Source: Myxococcales bacterium (GTDB taxonomy: Bacteria; Myxococcota; Myxococcia; Myxococcales; Anaeromyxobacteraceae). From it: a stretch of 12,175 nucleotides of DNA. This document shows, in pieces, positions 1 through 8,131 of the stretch (its first letter is position 1; each line of letters starts with the position of its first letter). Below the pieces are notes generated by a model. The model was not told the origin of the DNA. It did not search any database and saw only the letters and a program-made list of their open reading frames with translations. The stretch spans positions 1 through 12,175 of the forward strand of contig JAJXSQ010000037.1 of NCBI GenBank assembly GCA_021784495.1, read 5' to 3'. Both the position numbers and the translations under genes were made by a program.

Positions 1-421
1 CCGATCTCGCGGGCGGCAGGGCGGCGCCCCCGGGCCCGGGCGGCGCGGCGGCCGGGCCGCCGGGCACGAGCTGGTCGAGCGCCTCGACGAGCCGGCGCGC
101 CTCGAACGGCTTCTCGAAGTAGCCGGCGGCGCCGTGCTGCAGCCGCGCGTCGGCCGCGGCCCGGCCGCCCCGGAAGACCCCGGTCATGAAGACGAAGGGG
201 ATCCCGGCCCGGCGGAGCGCCGCGGCCACCTCGTACCCCATCATGTCGGGGAGGAGCACGTCCACCGCGGCGGCGGTCGGCGGGTCGCGGGCCACGAGCT
301 CCATCGCCGCCCGGCCGCGCGACGCGGCCACCGGCGTCCAGCCGCGCGCCTCGACGAGGCGCGAGAGGAGGGTGACCAGCTCGACGTTGTCGTCGACGAG
401 CAGGATCCGGGGGGGCGCCAT
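1..421 (-). CDS. Response regulator, N-terminal receiver domain (3' end cut by window edge)
   Basis: The visible 140 codons begin at an ATG (421-419) and encode a CheY-like receiver domain. The fold's key residues are all present: acidic pair Asp10-Asp11 in ILLVDDN, phosphoacceptor Asp54 in VDVLLPDMMG, Thr80 in FMTG, and Lys104 in YFEKPFE. It should accept phosphate from a histidine kinase that is not in the window. From about residue 120 the sequence becomes a Pro/Gly/Ala-rich linker (GGPAAAPPGPGG) that runs off the window. A linker after a complete receiver implies a further output domain, not a single-domain regulator; its identity cannot be seen. The gene is divergent from livK. Upstream, AAGGT about 10 bases before the ATG could be a weak ribosome site, or TAAGGT (436-431) a poor -10. 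A regulatory link to the liv operon is only positional. Confidence 0.85.
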   Translation of the reverse strand, partial: MAPPRILLVDDNVELVTLLSRLVEARGWTPVAASRGRAAMELVARDPPTAAAVDVLLPDMMGYEVAAALRRAGIPFVFMTGVFRGGRAAADARLQHGAAGYFEKPFEARRLVEALDQLVPGGPAAAPPGPGGAALPPARS

Positions 422-476
422 CGGCCCGGCACCTTACCACGCGCCCCGCCGCCCACGGGGGCCGCGCCGGCGCCGG

Positions 477-507
477 TTGACCGTCGCGCCGCGGGGGGCT
501 ACAAAAT
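477..507 (+). promoter_or_regulatory. Sigma-70-type promoter of the liv operon
   Basis: TTGACC (477-482) and TACAAA (500-505, followed by AT) are separated by exactly 17 bp. They match the consensus TTGACA and TATAAT at five and four of six positions. This is a striking AT-rich island in very GC-rich DNA. Transcription would start near 512, giving a leader of about 28 bases that contains the ribosome site GGGAGG (528-533), 7 bases before the livK ATG. No GG-N10-GC sigma-54 element or NtrC-like palindrome is seen here. Confidence 0.7.
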
Positions 508-540
508 GAGCGATCCGAGCCGGCAGCGGGAGGTTTCACG

Positions 541-1734
541 ATGCGTGGTGCCCGTGGCGTCGCCCCCGTCGCGATCCTCCTCGCCCTCGCCGCCTGCGAG
601 AGGAAGCGCCCGGCCGAGGGGGTCGCCGCCGCCGCTCCGGCCGCCGCCGCGCCCGCGCCCGGCCAGCCGCTCCTCCTCGGCCACGTCGCCTCGCTCACCG
701 GCAACGAGGCGACCTTCGGCGACTCGACCGAGAAGGGGATCCGGCTCGCGGTCGACGAGCGGAACGCGGGGGGCGGCGTCGCCGGCCACCCGGTCGCCAT
801 CCGCACCTACGACGACCAGGGGAAGCCCGAGGAGGCGGCGATCGTCGCCACCCGGCTCGCCGTCGAGGACCGGGCCCAGGTGCTCCTCGGCGAGGTGGCC
901 TCGAAGCGCTCGCTGGCGATGGCCCCCATCGCCGACCGCTACCAGGTGCCGATGGTCACCCCCTCCTCGACCAACCCGAAGGTCACGGTGGAGAACGACC
1001 AGGTCCACCCCTACGTCTTCCGCGTCTGCTTCATCGACCCGTTCCAGGGCGGGGTGATGGCCCGCTTCGCGCGGCAGACGCTCCACCTCTCCCGCGTCGC
1101 GGTCCTCCGGGACGTCGGCAACGACTACTCGGTGGGGCTCGCCGACTTCTTCCTGGCCCGCTTCCGGGCCCTCGGCGGCGAGGTGGTGGACGACGAGAGC
1201 TACAAGGCCGGCGACCAGGACTTCAAGGCGCAGCTCACCGCCATCAAGGCCCACCGGCCGGAGGCGATCTACGTCCCCGGCTACTACACCGACGTGGCGC
1301 TCATCGCCCGCCAGGCGCGCGAGCTGGGGATGGCCCAGCCGCTCCTCGGCGGCGACGGCTGGGACTCGGCGAAGCTGTTCGAGATCAGCCGCGGCGCGCT
1401 CGAGGGGAGCTACTTCTCCGATCACTACTCGGCCGAGGACCCGAGCCCGGCCATCCAGGGCTTCGTGAGCCGCTACCGGACGCGCTTCGGCGCGGTGCCG
1501 GACTCCATGGCCGCCATGGGGTACGACGCCGCCCGGATCGCCATGGACGCCATGGCGCGGGCGCGCGACCTGACCGGCCCGGCCATCCGCGACGCCCTGG
1601 CCGCCACCCGCGGCTTCGCCGGGATCACCGGGACCATCTCCATCGACGCCCACCACGACGCGGTGAAGCCGGCGGTGGTGCTCCAGGTGGTGAACGGCGC
1701 CGGGAAGTTCGTCGCCGCCGTCCAGCCGGACTGA
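541..1734 (+). CDS. livK: Branched-chain amino acid ABC transporter substrate-binding lipoprotein
   Basis: 397 residues. The N-terminus is a lipoprotein signal: Arg2/Arg5, a hydrophobic stretch, then the lipobox Leu16-Ala-Ala-Cys19, so the mature protein should be lipid-anchored at Cys19. An Ala/Pro-rich tether (about 28-41) leads into a type I periplasmic binding fold of the LivK/Peripla_BP_6 family. It starts at LLLGHVASLTG (44-54) and includes a ligand-site-like STNP (143-146). Length matches the family (about 370-400). The ATG is preceded by GGGAGG with 7-base spacing and by a strong promoter. It is first in an operon with two permeases and two ATPases, and it delivers the solute to LivHM. 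The family binds Leu/Ile/Val but also other amino acids, amides and aromatic compounds, so the true ligand is not settled by sequence. Confidence 0.92.
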   Translation: MRGARGVAPVAILLALAACERKRPAEGVAAAAPAAAAPAPGQPLLLGHVASLTGNEATFGDSTEKGIRLAVDERNAGGGVAGHPVAIRTYDDQGKPEEAAIVATRLAVEDRAQVLLGEVASKRSLAMAPIADRYQVPMVTPSSTNPKVTVENDQVHPYVFRVCFIDPFQGGVMARFARQTLHLSRVAVLRDVGNDYSVGLADFFLARFRALGGEVVDDESYKAGDQDFKAQLTAIKAHRPEAIYVPGYYTDVALIARQARELGMAQPLLGGDGWDSAKLFEISRGALEGSYFSDHYSAEDPSPAIQGFVSRYRTRFGAVPDSMAAMGYDAARIAMDAMARARDLTGPAIRDALAATRGFAGITGTISIDAHHDAVKPAVVLQVVNGAGKFVAAVQPD

Positions 1735-1743
1735 CGCCGCCGC

Positions 1744-2712
1744 GTGCCCGCGCGCCTCGTCGAGCTCCTCCAGCACCTGGTGAACGGCCTCTCGGTCGGG
1801 ACGATCTACGCGCTGATCGCCCTCGGCTACACCATGGTCTACGGGGTGCTGAAGCTCATCAACTTCGCCCACGGCGACGTCTACATGGTCGGCGCCTTCT
1901 CCGGCTACTACCTCGCCGGCCGCCTGGTCCCGGAGCGCGCCGCCGGCGCGCCGCCCCCCGGCCTCGCCGGCGCCACGCTCCAGGCCGCCCTGGTCACCCT
2001 GGGCGCGATGGCCGTCTGCGCCCTCCTCGGCCTGGCCATCGAGCGCTTCGCCTACCGGCCGCTCCGCGGCCGGGCGCGCCTCACCTCGCTCATCACCGCC
2101 ATCGGGGTCTCGCTCCTCCTCGAGTACGGCTTCCAGCTCCAGCCGATCCGCGGGCTCCCGGTCGCCTTCCCCCCCGGCCCCACGCCGCGCTTCTTCCCCG
2201 AGCTGCTCCCCCGCGCCGACTGGTCGCTGGGCGGGGTGAGCCTCTCGAACTACGACGTGATCGGCCTGGCGGTCGCCGTGGCGCTGATGATCGGCCTCCA
2301 GCTCGTCGTCTACCGGACCCGCTTCGGCACGGCGATGCGGGCCGTCTCCTTCGACCCCAAGGTGGCCGCGCTGATGGGGATCCCGGTCGACCGGATCATC
2401 GCCGGGACCTTCGCGCTCGGGAGCGCCCTCGCCGCCGCCGCCGCGATCCTGAACGCCGTCCCGCGCCCCCAGATCCACCCGCTCTTCGGCCTCCTGCCGG
2501 GCCTGAAGGCCTTCGTGGCGGCGGTCCTGGGGGGGATCGGCAGCGTCCCCGGCGCGATGGTGGGCGGCCTCGCCCTCGGCCTCGCCGAGGAGCTGGTCGC
2601 CGGGTACACCGCCTCCTCCTTCAAGGACGCCATCGCCTTCACCGTCCTGATCCTCGTCCTCCTCTTCCGCCCCGACGGGCTCTTCGGGCGGGCGCGGGTC
2701 GAGAAGGTCTGA
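1744..2712 (+). CDS. livH: Branched-chain amino acid ABC transporter permease LivH
   Basis: 322 residues of a multi-spanning inner-membrane permease. Family hallmarks are NGLSVGTIYALIALGYTM (14-31), INFAHGDVYMVGAF (39-52), RPLRGRARLTSLITAIGVS (105-123) and, near the C-terminus, GLKAFVAAVLGGIGSVPGA (253-271), which is the cytoplasmic loop that contacts the ATPases. It pairs with LivM to form the translocation pore. It is slightly longer than E. coli LivH (308), with Pro/Gly-rich loops around 64-76 and 139-158. The start is a GTG lying in the same frame as livK, only three CGC codons after its stop. No Shine-Dalgarno is visible, so translation probably depends on ribosomes finishing livK. The next ATG in frame (residue 31) would delete the first membrane segment. 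The stop overlaps the livM start by one base (TGATG). Confidence 0.93.
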   Translation: MPARLVELLQHLVNGLSVGTIYALIALGYTMVYGVLKLINFAHGDVYMVGAFSGYYLAGRLVPERAAGAPPPGLAGATLQAALVTLGAMAVCALLGLAIERFAYRPLRGRARLTSLITAIGVSLLLEYGFQLQPIRGLPVAFPPGPTPRFFPELLPRADWSLGGVSLSNYDVIGLAVAVALMIGLQLVVYRTRFGTAMRAVSFDPKVAALMGIPVDRIIAGTFALGSALAAAAAILNAVPRPQIHPLFGLLPGLKAFVAAVLGGIGSVPGAMVGGLALGLAEELVAGYTASSFKDAIAFTVLILVLLFRPDGLFGRARVEKV

Positions 2713-3686
2713 TGCGGCGCCTCCGCTCCCTCGCCCTGGCGGTGCTCCCGCTCGCGGTCGCCCTCCCGCTCCTCCTCGGGCTGCGGGCGGTGGCCGGGCC
2801 CTACCTCACCATCGTCCTCCTCGACGTCGGGGTGAACGTCATCCTGGCGGTCTCGCTCCAGGTGGTGAACGGCTTCACCGGCCAGTTCAGCCTCGGCCAC
2901 GCCGGGTTCATGTCGGTCGGGGCCTACACCGCCGCCAAGGTGACCCTCGGCCTCGCCGACGTCCAGCTCGCCTTCCTCCCGACGGCCGCCTCCGACGCGG
3001 TGGTCTTCGCCGGCGCGCTCGCCGCCGGCATGGCGGCGGCGGCGCTGGCCGGCCTCCTGGTCGGCCTCCCCTCGCTCCGGCTCCGCGGCGACTACCTGGC
3101 CATCGTCACCCTCGGCTTCGGCGAGATCATCCGCTCGGTGATCGAGAACAGCCCCTGGCTCGGCGGCGCCCTCGGTCTCACCAGCCTGCCGCTCGAGACC
3201 GGCGTCGTCGGGGTCGGGCTGGCGGTGGTGGCCACGGTGGTGATGGCCTGGCGCCTCCTCCGCTCCACCCAGGGGCGCGCGCTCCTCGCCATCCGCGAGG
3301 ACGAGGTCGCCGCCGAGGCGATGGGGGTGGACACCACCGGCTACAAGGTCCGGGCCTTCGTCATCTCCGCGGCCTTCGCCGGCCTCGCCGGCGGGCTCGT
3401 CGCCCACCTGATCGGCTCCATCTCCCCGGGGAACTTCGGCTTCGTCCGCTCGATGGAGATCGTCGTCATGGTCGTCCTCGGCGGCCTCGGCTCGATCTCC
3501 GGCGCCGTGGTCGCCGCCGCCGGCCTCACCGTGGCGCTCGAGCTCCTCCGGGAGTTCCAGGCCTACCGGATGGTGGCCTACGCCCTCCTCCTCATCGTGG
3601 TCATGCTGGCCCGGCCGCAGGGGCTCCTCGGGACCCGCGAGCTCTGGGAGCCCTGGCGCCGGCGGCGGACCGGGGGCGCGGCGTGA
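2712..3686 (+). CDS. livM: Branched-chain amino acid ABC transporter permease LivM
   Basis: 324 residues of hydrophobic, multi-spanning permease. Family motifs are VVNGFTGQFSLGHAGFMSVG (51-70), RLRGDYLAIVTLGFGEII (123-140), and VVMVVLGGLGSISGAV (251-266), which is the ATPase-contacting loop. It is shorter than E. coli LivM (425 residues) because it lacks that protein's extra N-terminal segments; the short form is usual in many bacteria. It forms a heterodimeric pore with LivH. The ATG overlaps the livH stop by one base, and AGAAGG five bases upstream serves as the ribosome site. A basic C-terminal tail (WRRRRTG) lies on the cytoplasmic side by the positive-inside rule. Its last four bases are shared with the livG start (GTGA). 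Confidence 0.93.
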   Translation: MRRLRSLALAVLPLAVALPLLLGLRAVAGPYLTIVLLDVGVNVILAVSLQVVNGFTGQFSLGHAGFMSVGAYTAAKVTLGLADVQLAFLPTAASDAVVFAGALAAGMAAAALAGLLVGLPSLRLRGDYLAIVTLGFGEIIRSVIENSPWLGGALGLTSLPLETGVVGVGLAVVATVVMAWRLLRSTQGRALLAIREDEVAAEAMGVDTTGYKVRAFVISAAFAGLAGGLVAHLIGSISPGNFGFVRSMEIVVMVVLGGLGSISGAVVAAAGLTVALELLREFQAYRMVAYALLLIVVMLARPQGLLGTRELWEPWRRRRTGGAA

Positions 3687-4504
3687 CCGCCGGCGCGGCG
3701 GCGCCGGTCCTCGAGCTGCGGGGCGTCGGGGTCCGCTTCGGCGGGCTGCGCGCGCTCGCGGACTTCGACCTCGCGCTGCGGCCCGGGGAGCTCGTCGGGC
3801 TGATCGGGCCGAACGGCGCCGGCAAGACGACCGCCTTCAACGCCATCACCGGCGTCTACGCGCCGACCGAGGGGGAGGTCCGGGTCGCCGGGGCGCGGGT
3901 GAACGGCCTGCGCCCCCACCGGATCTGCGCCCGCGGGGTGGCCCGCACCTTCCAGAACATCCGGCTCTTCCGCGAGCTCTCGGCGCTCGACAACGTCCGG
4001 ATCGCCTGCCACGCCGGGGCGCGCAGCGGCTTCTTCGGCGCCTGGCTCCGCACCCCGCACCACCGGGCCGAGGAGGCGCGGATCCACGACCGCGCCGTCT
4101 CCTACCTCGAGGTGCTGGGGCTCGCCGGCCGGCGCGACGAGCTGGCGCGCCAGCTCCCCTACGGGGAGCAGCGGCGGCTGGAGATCGCCCGGGCGCTGGC
4201 CACCGGCCCCCGGGTGCTGTGCCTCGACGAGCCGGCCGCGGGGATGAACGGCGCCGAGAAGGTCGCGCTCATGGAGCTGATCCGCGGGATCCGCGACCGC
4301 TTCGGCACCGCGGTGCTGGTGATCGAGCACGACATGCGGCTGGTGATGGGGGTCTCCGAGCGGCTCCTCGTCCTCGATCACGGGGTCACCATCGCCGAGG
4401 GGCCGCCGGCGGCGGTGCGGCGCGACCCGCGGGTGATCGAGGCCTACCTCGGGGACGCCTACCTCGAGGAGCGCCACCTCGCGCCGCCCCCGGGGGACCG
4501 GTGA
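3683..4504 (+). CDS. livG: Branched-chain amino acid ABC transporter ATP-binding protein LivG
   Basis: 273 residues, a full ABC ATPase. Walker A is GPNGAGKT (42-49), the Q-loop glutamine is Gln91 in RTFQNIRLF, the signature region is LPYGEQRRLEIARAL (158-172), Walker B is VLCLDEP (178-184) and the switch histidine is His216 in VIEHD. The aromatic YG in place of SG in the signature, the FQNIRLF stretch and AAGMN after Walker B are typical of LivG. The long insert between Q-loop and signature (about 110-140) is also characteristic. It binds ATP with LivF on the cytoplasmic face of LivHM to drive import. The GTG start sits in a GTGA overlap with the livM stop, with only a weak G-rich upstream element, so coupling is likely. 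Confidence 0.94.
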   Translation: MTAGAAAPVLELRGVGVRFGGLRALADFDLALRPGELVGLIGPNGAGKTTAFNAITGVYAPTEGEVRVAGARVNGLRPHRICARGVARTFQNIRLFRELSALDNVRIACHAGARSGFFGAWLRTPHHRAEEARIHDRAVSYLEVLGLAGRRDELARQLPYGEQRRLEIARALATGPRVLCLDEPAAGMNGAEKVALMELIRGIRDRFGTAVLVIEHDMRLVMGVSERLLVLDHGVTIAEGPPAAVRRDPRVIEAYLGDAYLEERHLAPPPGDR

Positions 4505-5220
4505 GCGCCGCGCCGCTGCTGGAGGTGCGCGACCTGCGGGTCCACTACGGGGCGATCGAGGCGCTCCGCGGGGTGAGCCTCGAGGTCGCCGCCGGCGAGG
4601 TGGTGGCGCTCATCGGCGCGAACGGCGCCGGGAAGAGCACCACCCTCCGGGCCATCTCCCGGATGATCCGGGCCACCGCGGGCTCGGTCCGGCTCGACGG
4701 CGAGGAGCTCCTGCGCCTCCCGCCGCACCGGCTCGTCGCCCGGGGTCTGGCCCACGCGCCCGAGGGGCGGGGGATCTTCCTCGACCTCTCGGTCGGCGAG
4801 AACCTGGCGCTCGGCGCCTGGCTCCGCCGCGACCGGGCCGGCGTCGCCGCCGACCGGGCGCGGATGCACGACCTCTTCCCCATCCTCGCCGAGCGGCGCG
4901 ACCAGCCGGCCGGCACCCTCTCCGGCGGCGAGCAGCAGATGCTGGCGGTCGCCCGGGCGCTCATGTCGCGGCCGCGCCTCCTCCTCCTCGACGAGCCGTC
5001 GCTCGGCCTCGCCCCGCAGGTGGTGGAGCGGATCTTCGGCGTGCTCCGCGAGGTGAACCGCGCCGGGGTGGCGCTGCTCCTCGTCGAGCAGAACGCCCAC
5101 CAGGCGCTCCGGCTGGCCCACCGGGCCCTGGTGCTGGAGACCGGCGAGGTCGCGATGCGCGGGACCGGCCCGGAGCTCCTGGCCAGCCCGGAGGTCCGCC
5201 GCGCCTACCTGGGGGAGTGA
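4501..5220 (+). CDS. livF: Branched-chain amino acid ABC transporter ATP-binding protein LivF
   Basis: 239 residues, the second ATPase of the importer. Walker A is GANGAGKS (39-46), the signature is LSGGEQQ (140-146) and Walker B is LLLLDEP (160-166). Two positions differ from the ABC consensus in the manner usual for LivF: Q-loop Gln is replaced by Glu in APEGRGIF (86-93), and the switch histidine by Gln in LLVEQN (193-198). The GTG start lies in a GTGA overlap with the livG stop and is followed at once by the conserved LLEVRDLRVHYG. The frame stays open upstream inside livG, but no family homology is expected there. The last 16 bases overlap, tail to tail, the 3' end of the exporter gene on the other strand. 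It completes the livKHMGF operon. Confidence 0.94.
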   Translation: MSAAPLLEVRDLRVHYGAIEALRGVSLEVAAGEVVALIGANGAGKSTTLRAISRMIRATAGSVRLDGEELLRLPPHRLVARGLAHAPEGRGIFLDLSVGENLALGAWLRRDRAGVAADRARMHDLFPILAERRDQPAGTLSGGEQQMLAVARALMSRPRLLLLDEPSLGLAPQVVERIFGVLREVNRAGVALLLVEQNAHQALRLAHRALVLETGEVAMRGTGPELLASPEVRRAYLGE

Positions 5221-6443
5221 CCCGCCGCGCCGGCGGCCAGCCGGCGGCGGCGCGGGCCGGCCACCGCGAGGTGGAGAACCGCCACCGCCAGCCCGGCGGC
5301 GAGGCAGCCGCCCCAGAGGGCGCGGCCGCCGAGCAGGGCCAGCGCCTCGCCGCCGATGACCGGCGCCAGGGTGAAGGCGAGCCCCCAGGTCATCGAGTAG
5401 GCGCCCTGGTAGCGCCCGCGGAGCGAGGGCGGGGCGAGGTCGGCCACCAGCGCCGACGCGACCGGGAAGCCGAGGAGCTCGCCGAGCGTCCAGAGCCCCA
5501 CCCCCAGGGCGTAGAGCGGGACGCCGTGGGCCAGGGCGTTCACGCCGAAGCCGAGGCCGACGAGGAGCGCCGAGCCGGCGAGGAGCCGGGCGCCGTCCAT
5601 CGCCCGGGTGAGCTGGGAGAGGAGCGGCTGGAGGAGCACCACCCCGGCGCCGTTGAGCGCCATGAGGAGGGAGAAGCGGCCGGGGGAGACGCCGTGGGCC
5701 GCCATGTCGAGGGGGGCGGCGAGCTGGAACTGGGTGAAGACCAGGAGGGTGACGAGGTGGAGGGCGAGGAAGGTGACGAAGACGCCGTCCTGGAAGACGA
5801 GGAGGAGCCCCTCGAACGGCGGGCGGCGCGGGAGGCCGGCGGGCCGCGTCTCCGGGATCCGCCAGGCGACCAGGGCGGCGAAGGCGAGGGTGGTGAAGGC
5901 GTCGGCGAGGAAGAGGGCGAGGAGGCTCCGCTCGGCGACGAGGCCGGCGAGGCCGAGGCCGAGCGCCCAGCCGAGGTTCACCGCCCAGTAGACCAGGCCG
6001 TAGGCGCGCTTCCGGTCGGCGGCCGGGACCACGTCGGCGACCACCGCGTTCATCGCCGGCCGGTAGATCTCGCCGGTGAGCGCCGCCAGGAAGGCGAGGA
6101 TGGCGAGGCTGCGCGGCTCGCGCGCGAAGGCGAAGGCGGCCACCGCGCAGGCGCCCAGCACGAGGCCCAGCAGCATCGTCGCCCGCCGGCCGATCCGGTC
6201 GGCGAGCGAGCCGCCGAGCGGCCCGGCGATCAGGATGCCGGCGCCGTAGAGGGCGACCACCAGGCCGGCGGGGCCCTCCGAGAAGCCGCGCTCCCGCACC
6301 AGGTACAGGCCGAGGAAGGTCGCGACGAAGCTCGCCAGCCGGTTGAGGAGCATGCCGGCCCAGAGCGTCCAGAAGACGCCCGGCAGCCCGCCGACGGCGG
6401 CGCGGAGGCGGGAGGGCGGCGGGGAGATCGGGGGGTGGCCCAC
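5205..6443 (-). CDS. Major facilitator superfamily transporter (drug-efflux type)
   Basis: 412 residues with about twelve hydrophobic segments, the usual MFS size. The loop between helices 2 and 3 carries motif A as GGSLADRIGRR (77-87). The N-terminal half also has LTGEIYRPAMNAVVADVVP (122-140) and a basic loop (DRKRAYG), resembling the MdtH-like branch of proton-driven exporters. The substrate is unknown; efflux of drugs or metabolites is an inference from the family. The start taken is a GTG at 6443, which adds a short Pro-rich cytoplasmic leader before helix 1. The ribosome site there is weak. The only nearby ATG (residue 31) would cut into helix 1. The gene lies downstream of glnA but behind a terminator, so it is probably transcribed on its own. 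Its 3' end overlaps livF by 16 bases. Confidence 0.85.
   Translation of the reverse strand: MGHPPISPPPSRLRAAVGGLPGVFWTLWAGMLLNRLASFVATFLGLYLVRERGFSEGPAGLVVALYGAGILIAGPLGGSLADRIGRRATMLLGLVLGACAVAAFAFAREPRSLAILAFLAALTGEIYRPAMNAVVADVVPAADRKRAYGLVYWAVNLGWALGLGLAGLVAERSLLALFLADAFTTLAFAALVAWRIPETRPAGLPRRPPFEGLLLVFQDGVFVTFLALHLVTLLVFTQFQLAAPLDMAAHGVSPGRFSLLMALNGAGVVLLQPLLSQLTRAMDGARLLAGSALLVGLGFGVNALAHGVPLYALGVGLWTLGELLGFPVASALVADLAPPSLRGRYQGAYSMTWGLAFTLAPVIGGEALALLGGRALWGGCLAAGLAVAVLHLAVAGPRRRRLAAGAAGHSPR
5228..5246. terminator. Possible hairpin between the converging livF and MFS genes
   Basis: CGCCGGC (5228-5234) and GCCGGCG (5240-5246) form a perfect 7-bp stem around the 5-base loop GGCCA, eight bases past the livF stop and inside the exporter's last codons. 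There is no T-run on either strand, so intrinsic termination is doubtful. In DNA this GC-rich, such stems also arise by chance. It is the only candidate for ending liv transcription before the exporter gene. Confidence 0.25.
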
Positions 6444-6471
6444 GCCCGGGCTCGTCTACCAGAGCGCCGGG

Positions 6472-6483
6472 CCTGGCGCCAGG
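6472..6483. promoter_or_regulatory. Perfect 12-bp palindrome upstream of the MFS gene
   Basis: CCTGGCGCCAGG reads the same on both strands. It lies 28 bp before the exporter's GTG start, between that start and the glnA terminator, where a repressor operator would be expected. No good -35/-10 pair is visible nearby (TAGACG at 6458-6453 is the best -10-like string), so a regulatory role is an inference from symmetry and position only. Confidence 0.3.
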
Positions 6484-6507
6484 AAGCGGCGCGGGGGGCC
6501 GGAACGA

Positions 6508-6535
6508 CGACGGCCGCCCCGGAGGGCGGCCGTCG
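6508..6535 (-). terminator. Rho-independent-like terminator of glnA
   Basis: The 12-bp arms CGACGGCCGCCC (6508-6519) and GGGCGGCCGTCG (6524-6535) pair perfectly around a 4-base loop. Read on the minus strand the loop is TCCG closed by C-G, that is, an RNA UNCG tetraloop, which favours this orientation. The stem begins 26 bases after the glnA stop. The following minus-strand bases (TCGTTCC) give only a poor U-tract, as is common in GC-rich genomes. It would insulate the MFS gene from glnA transcription. Confidence 0.7.
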
Positions 6536-6561
6536 GGGATCCGCGTCCGGCCGGACCTCGA

Positions 6562-7986
<1,425 letters not shown>

Positions 7987-8032
7987 CGCGATCGATTCTC
8001 CACGTGGAAGGGGGTTGGCGGCCCGGATCGAT

Positions 8033-8048
8033 AGCACGGTCCGTGCCG
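8033..8048 (-). promoter_or_regulatory. Sigma-54 promoter of glnA
   Basis: On the minus strand, CGGCACGGACCGTGCT fits the RpoN pattern TGGCACG-N4-TTGCW, with the invariant GG (8047-8046) and GC (8035-8034) exactly 10 bp apart. Mismatches are C for T before GG and G for T before TGC. Counting the C at 8034 as -12, transcription starts near 8022, giving a leader of about 36 bases. A sigma-54 activator (ntrC) is encoded immediately upstream, which strengthens the call. Confidence 0.8.
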
Positions 8049-8108
8049 GGGCGGGAGGCCTTCTCGCGTCGCCCGCGCGCGCGCCGGCGGCGACCCCGGG
8101 GTGTGCGC

Positions 8109-8127
8109 CTGCCGGCGTTCCGGGCAG
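8109..8127. promoter_or_regulatory. Second, degenerate NtrC-type binding site
   Basis: CTGCCGGCGTTCCGGGCAG has 5-bp symmetric ends (CTGCC...GGCAG). Read on the minus strand it shares 14 of 19 bases with the perfect site next to it. Its centre (8118) is 23 bp from that of the first site, about two helical turns, and about 96 bp before the predicted glnA start. Paired sites on one DNA face suit cooperative binding by NtrC dimers. Confidence 0.55.
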
Positions 8128-8131
8128 CCGT

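Noticed and set aside
428..442. Possible GGCAC...GC sigma-54 element before livK
   Set aside because: The spacing is 11 bp and the GC-side context lacks TTGC or TGC; the sigma-70 promoter at 477-507 is far better.
499..2478. 659-codon open frame on the minus strand opposite livK-livH
   Set aside because: It mirrors the GC-rich codon pattern of the real genes, has a charged low-complexity product (runs of GGG, EE, DRR) and no recognisable domain; livK and livH explain the region fully.
4219..4500. Extended livF start inside livG
   Set aside because: The added residues are an Arg/Gly/Pro-rich out-of-frame reading of livG. The GTGA overlap at 4501 gives a normal-length LivF.
7987..8037. Extended glnA start at 8037
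   Set aside because: It would start upstream of the predicted transcription start (about 8022) and add residues not seen in GlnA proteins. The ATG at 7986 has GGAG upstream.
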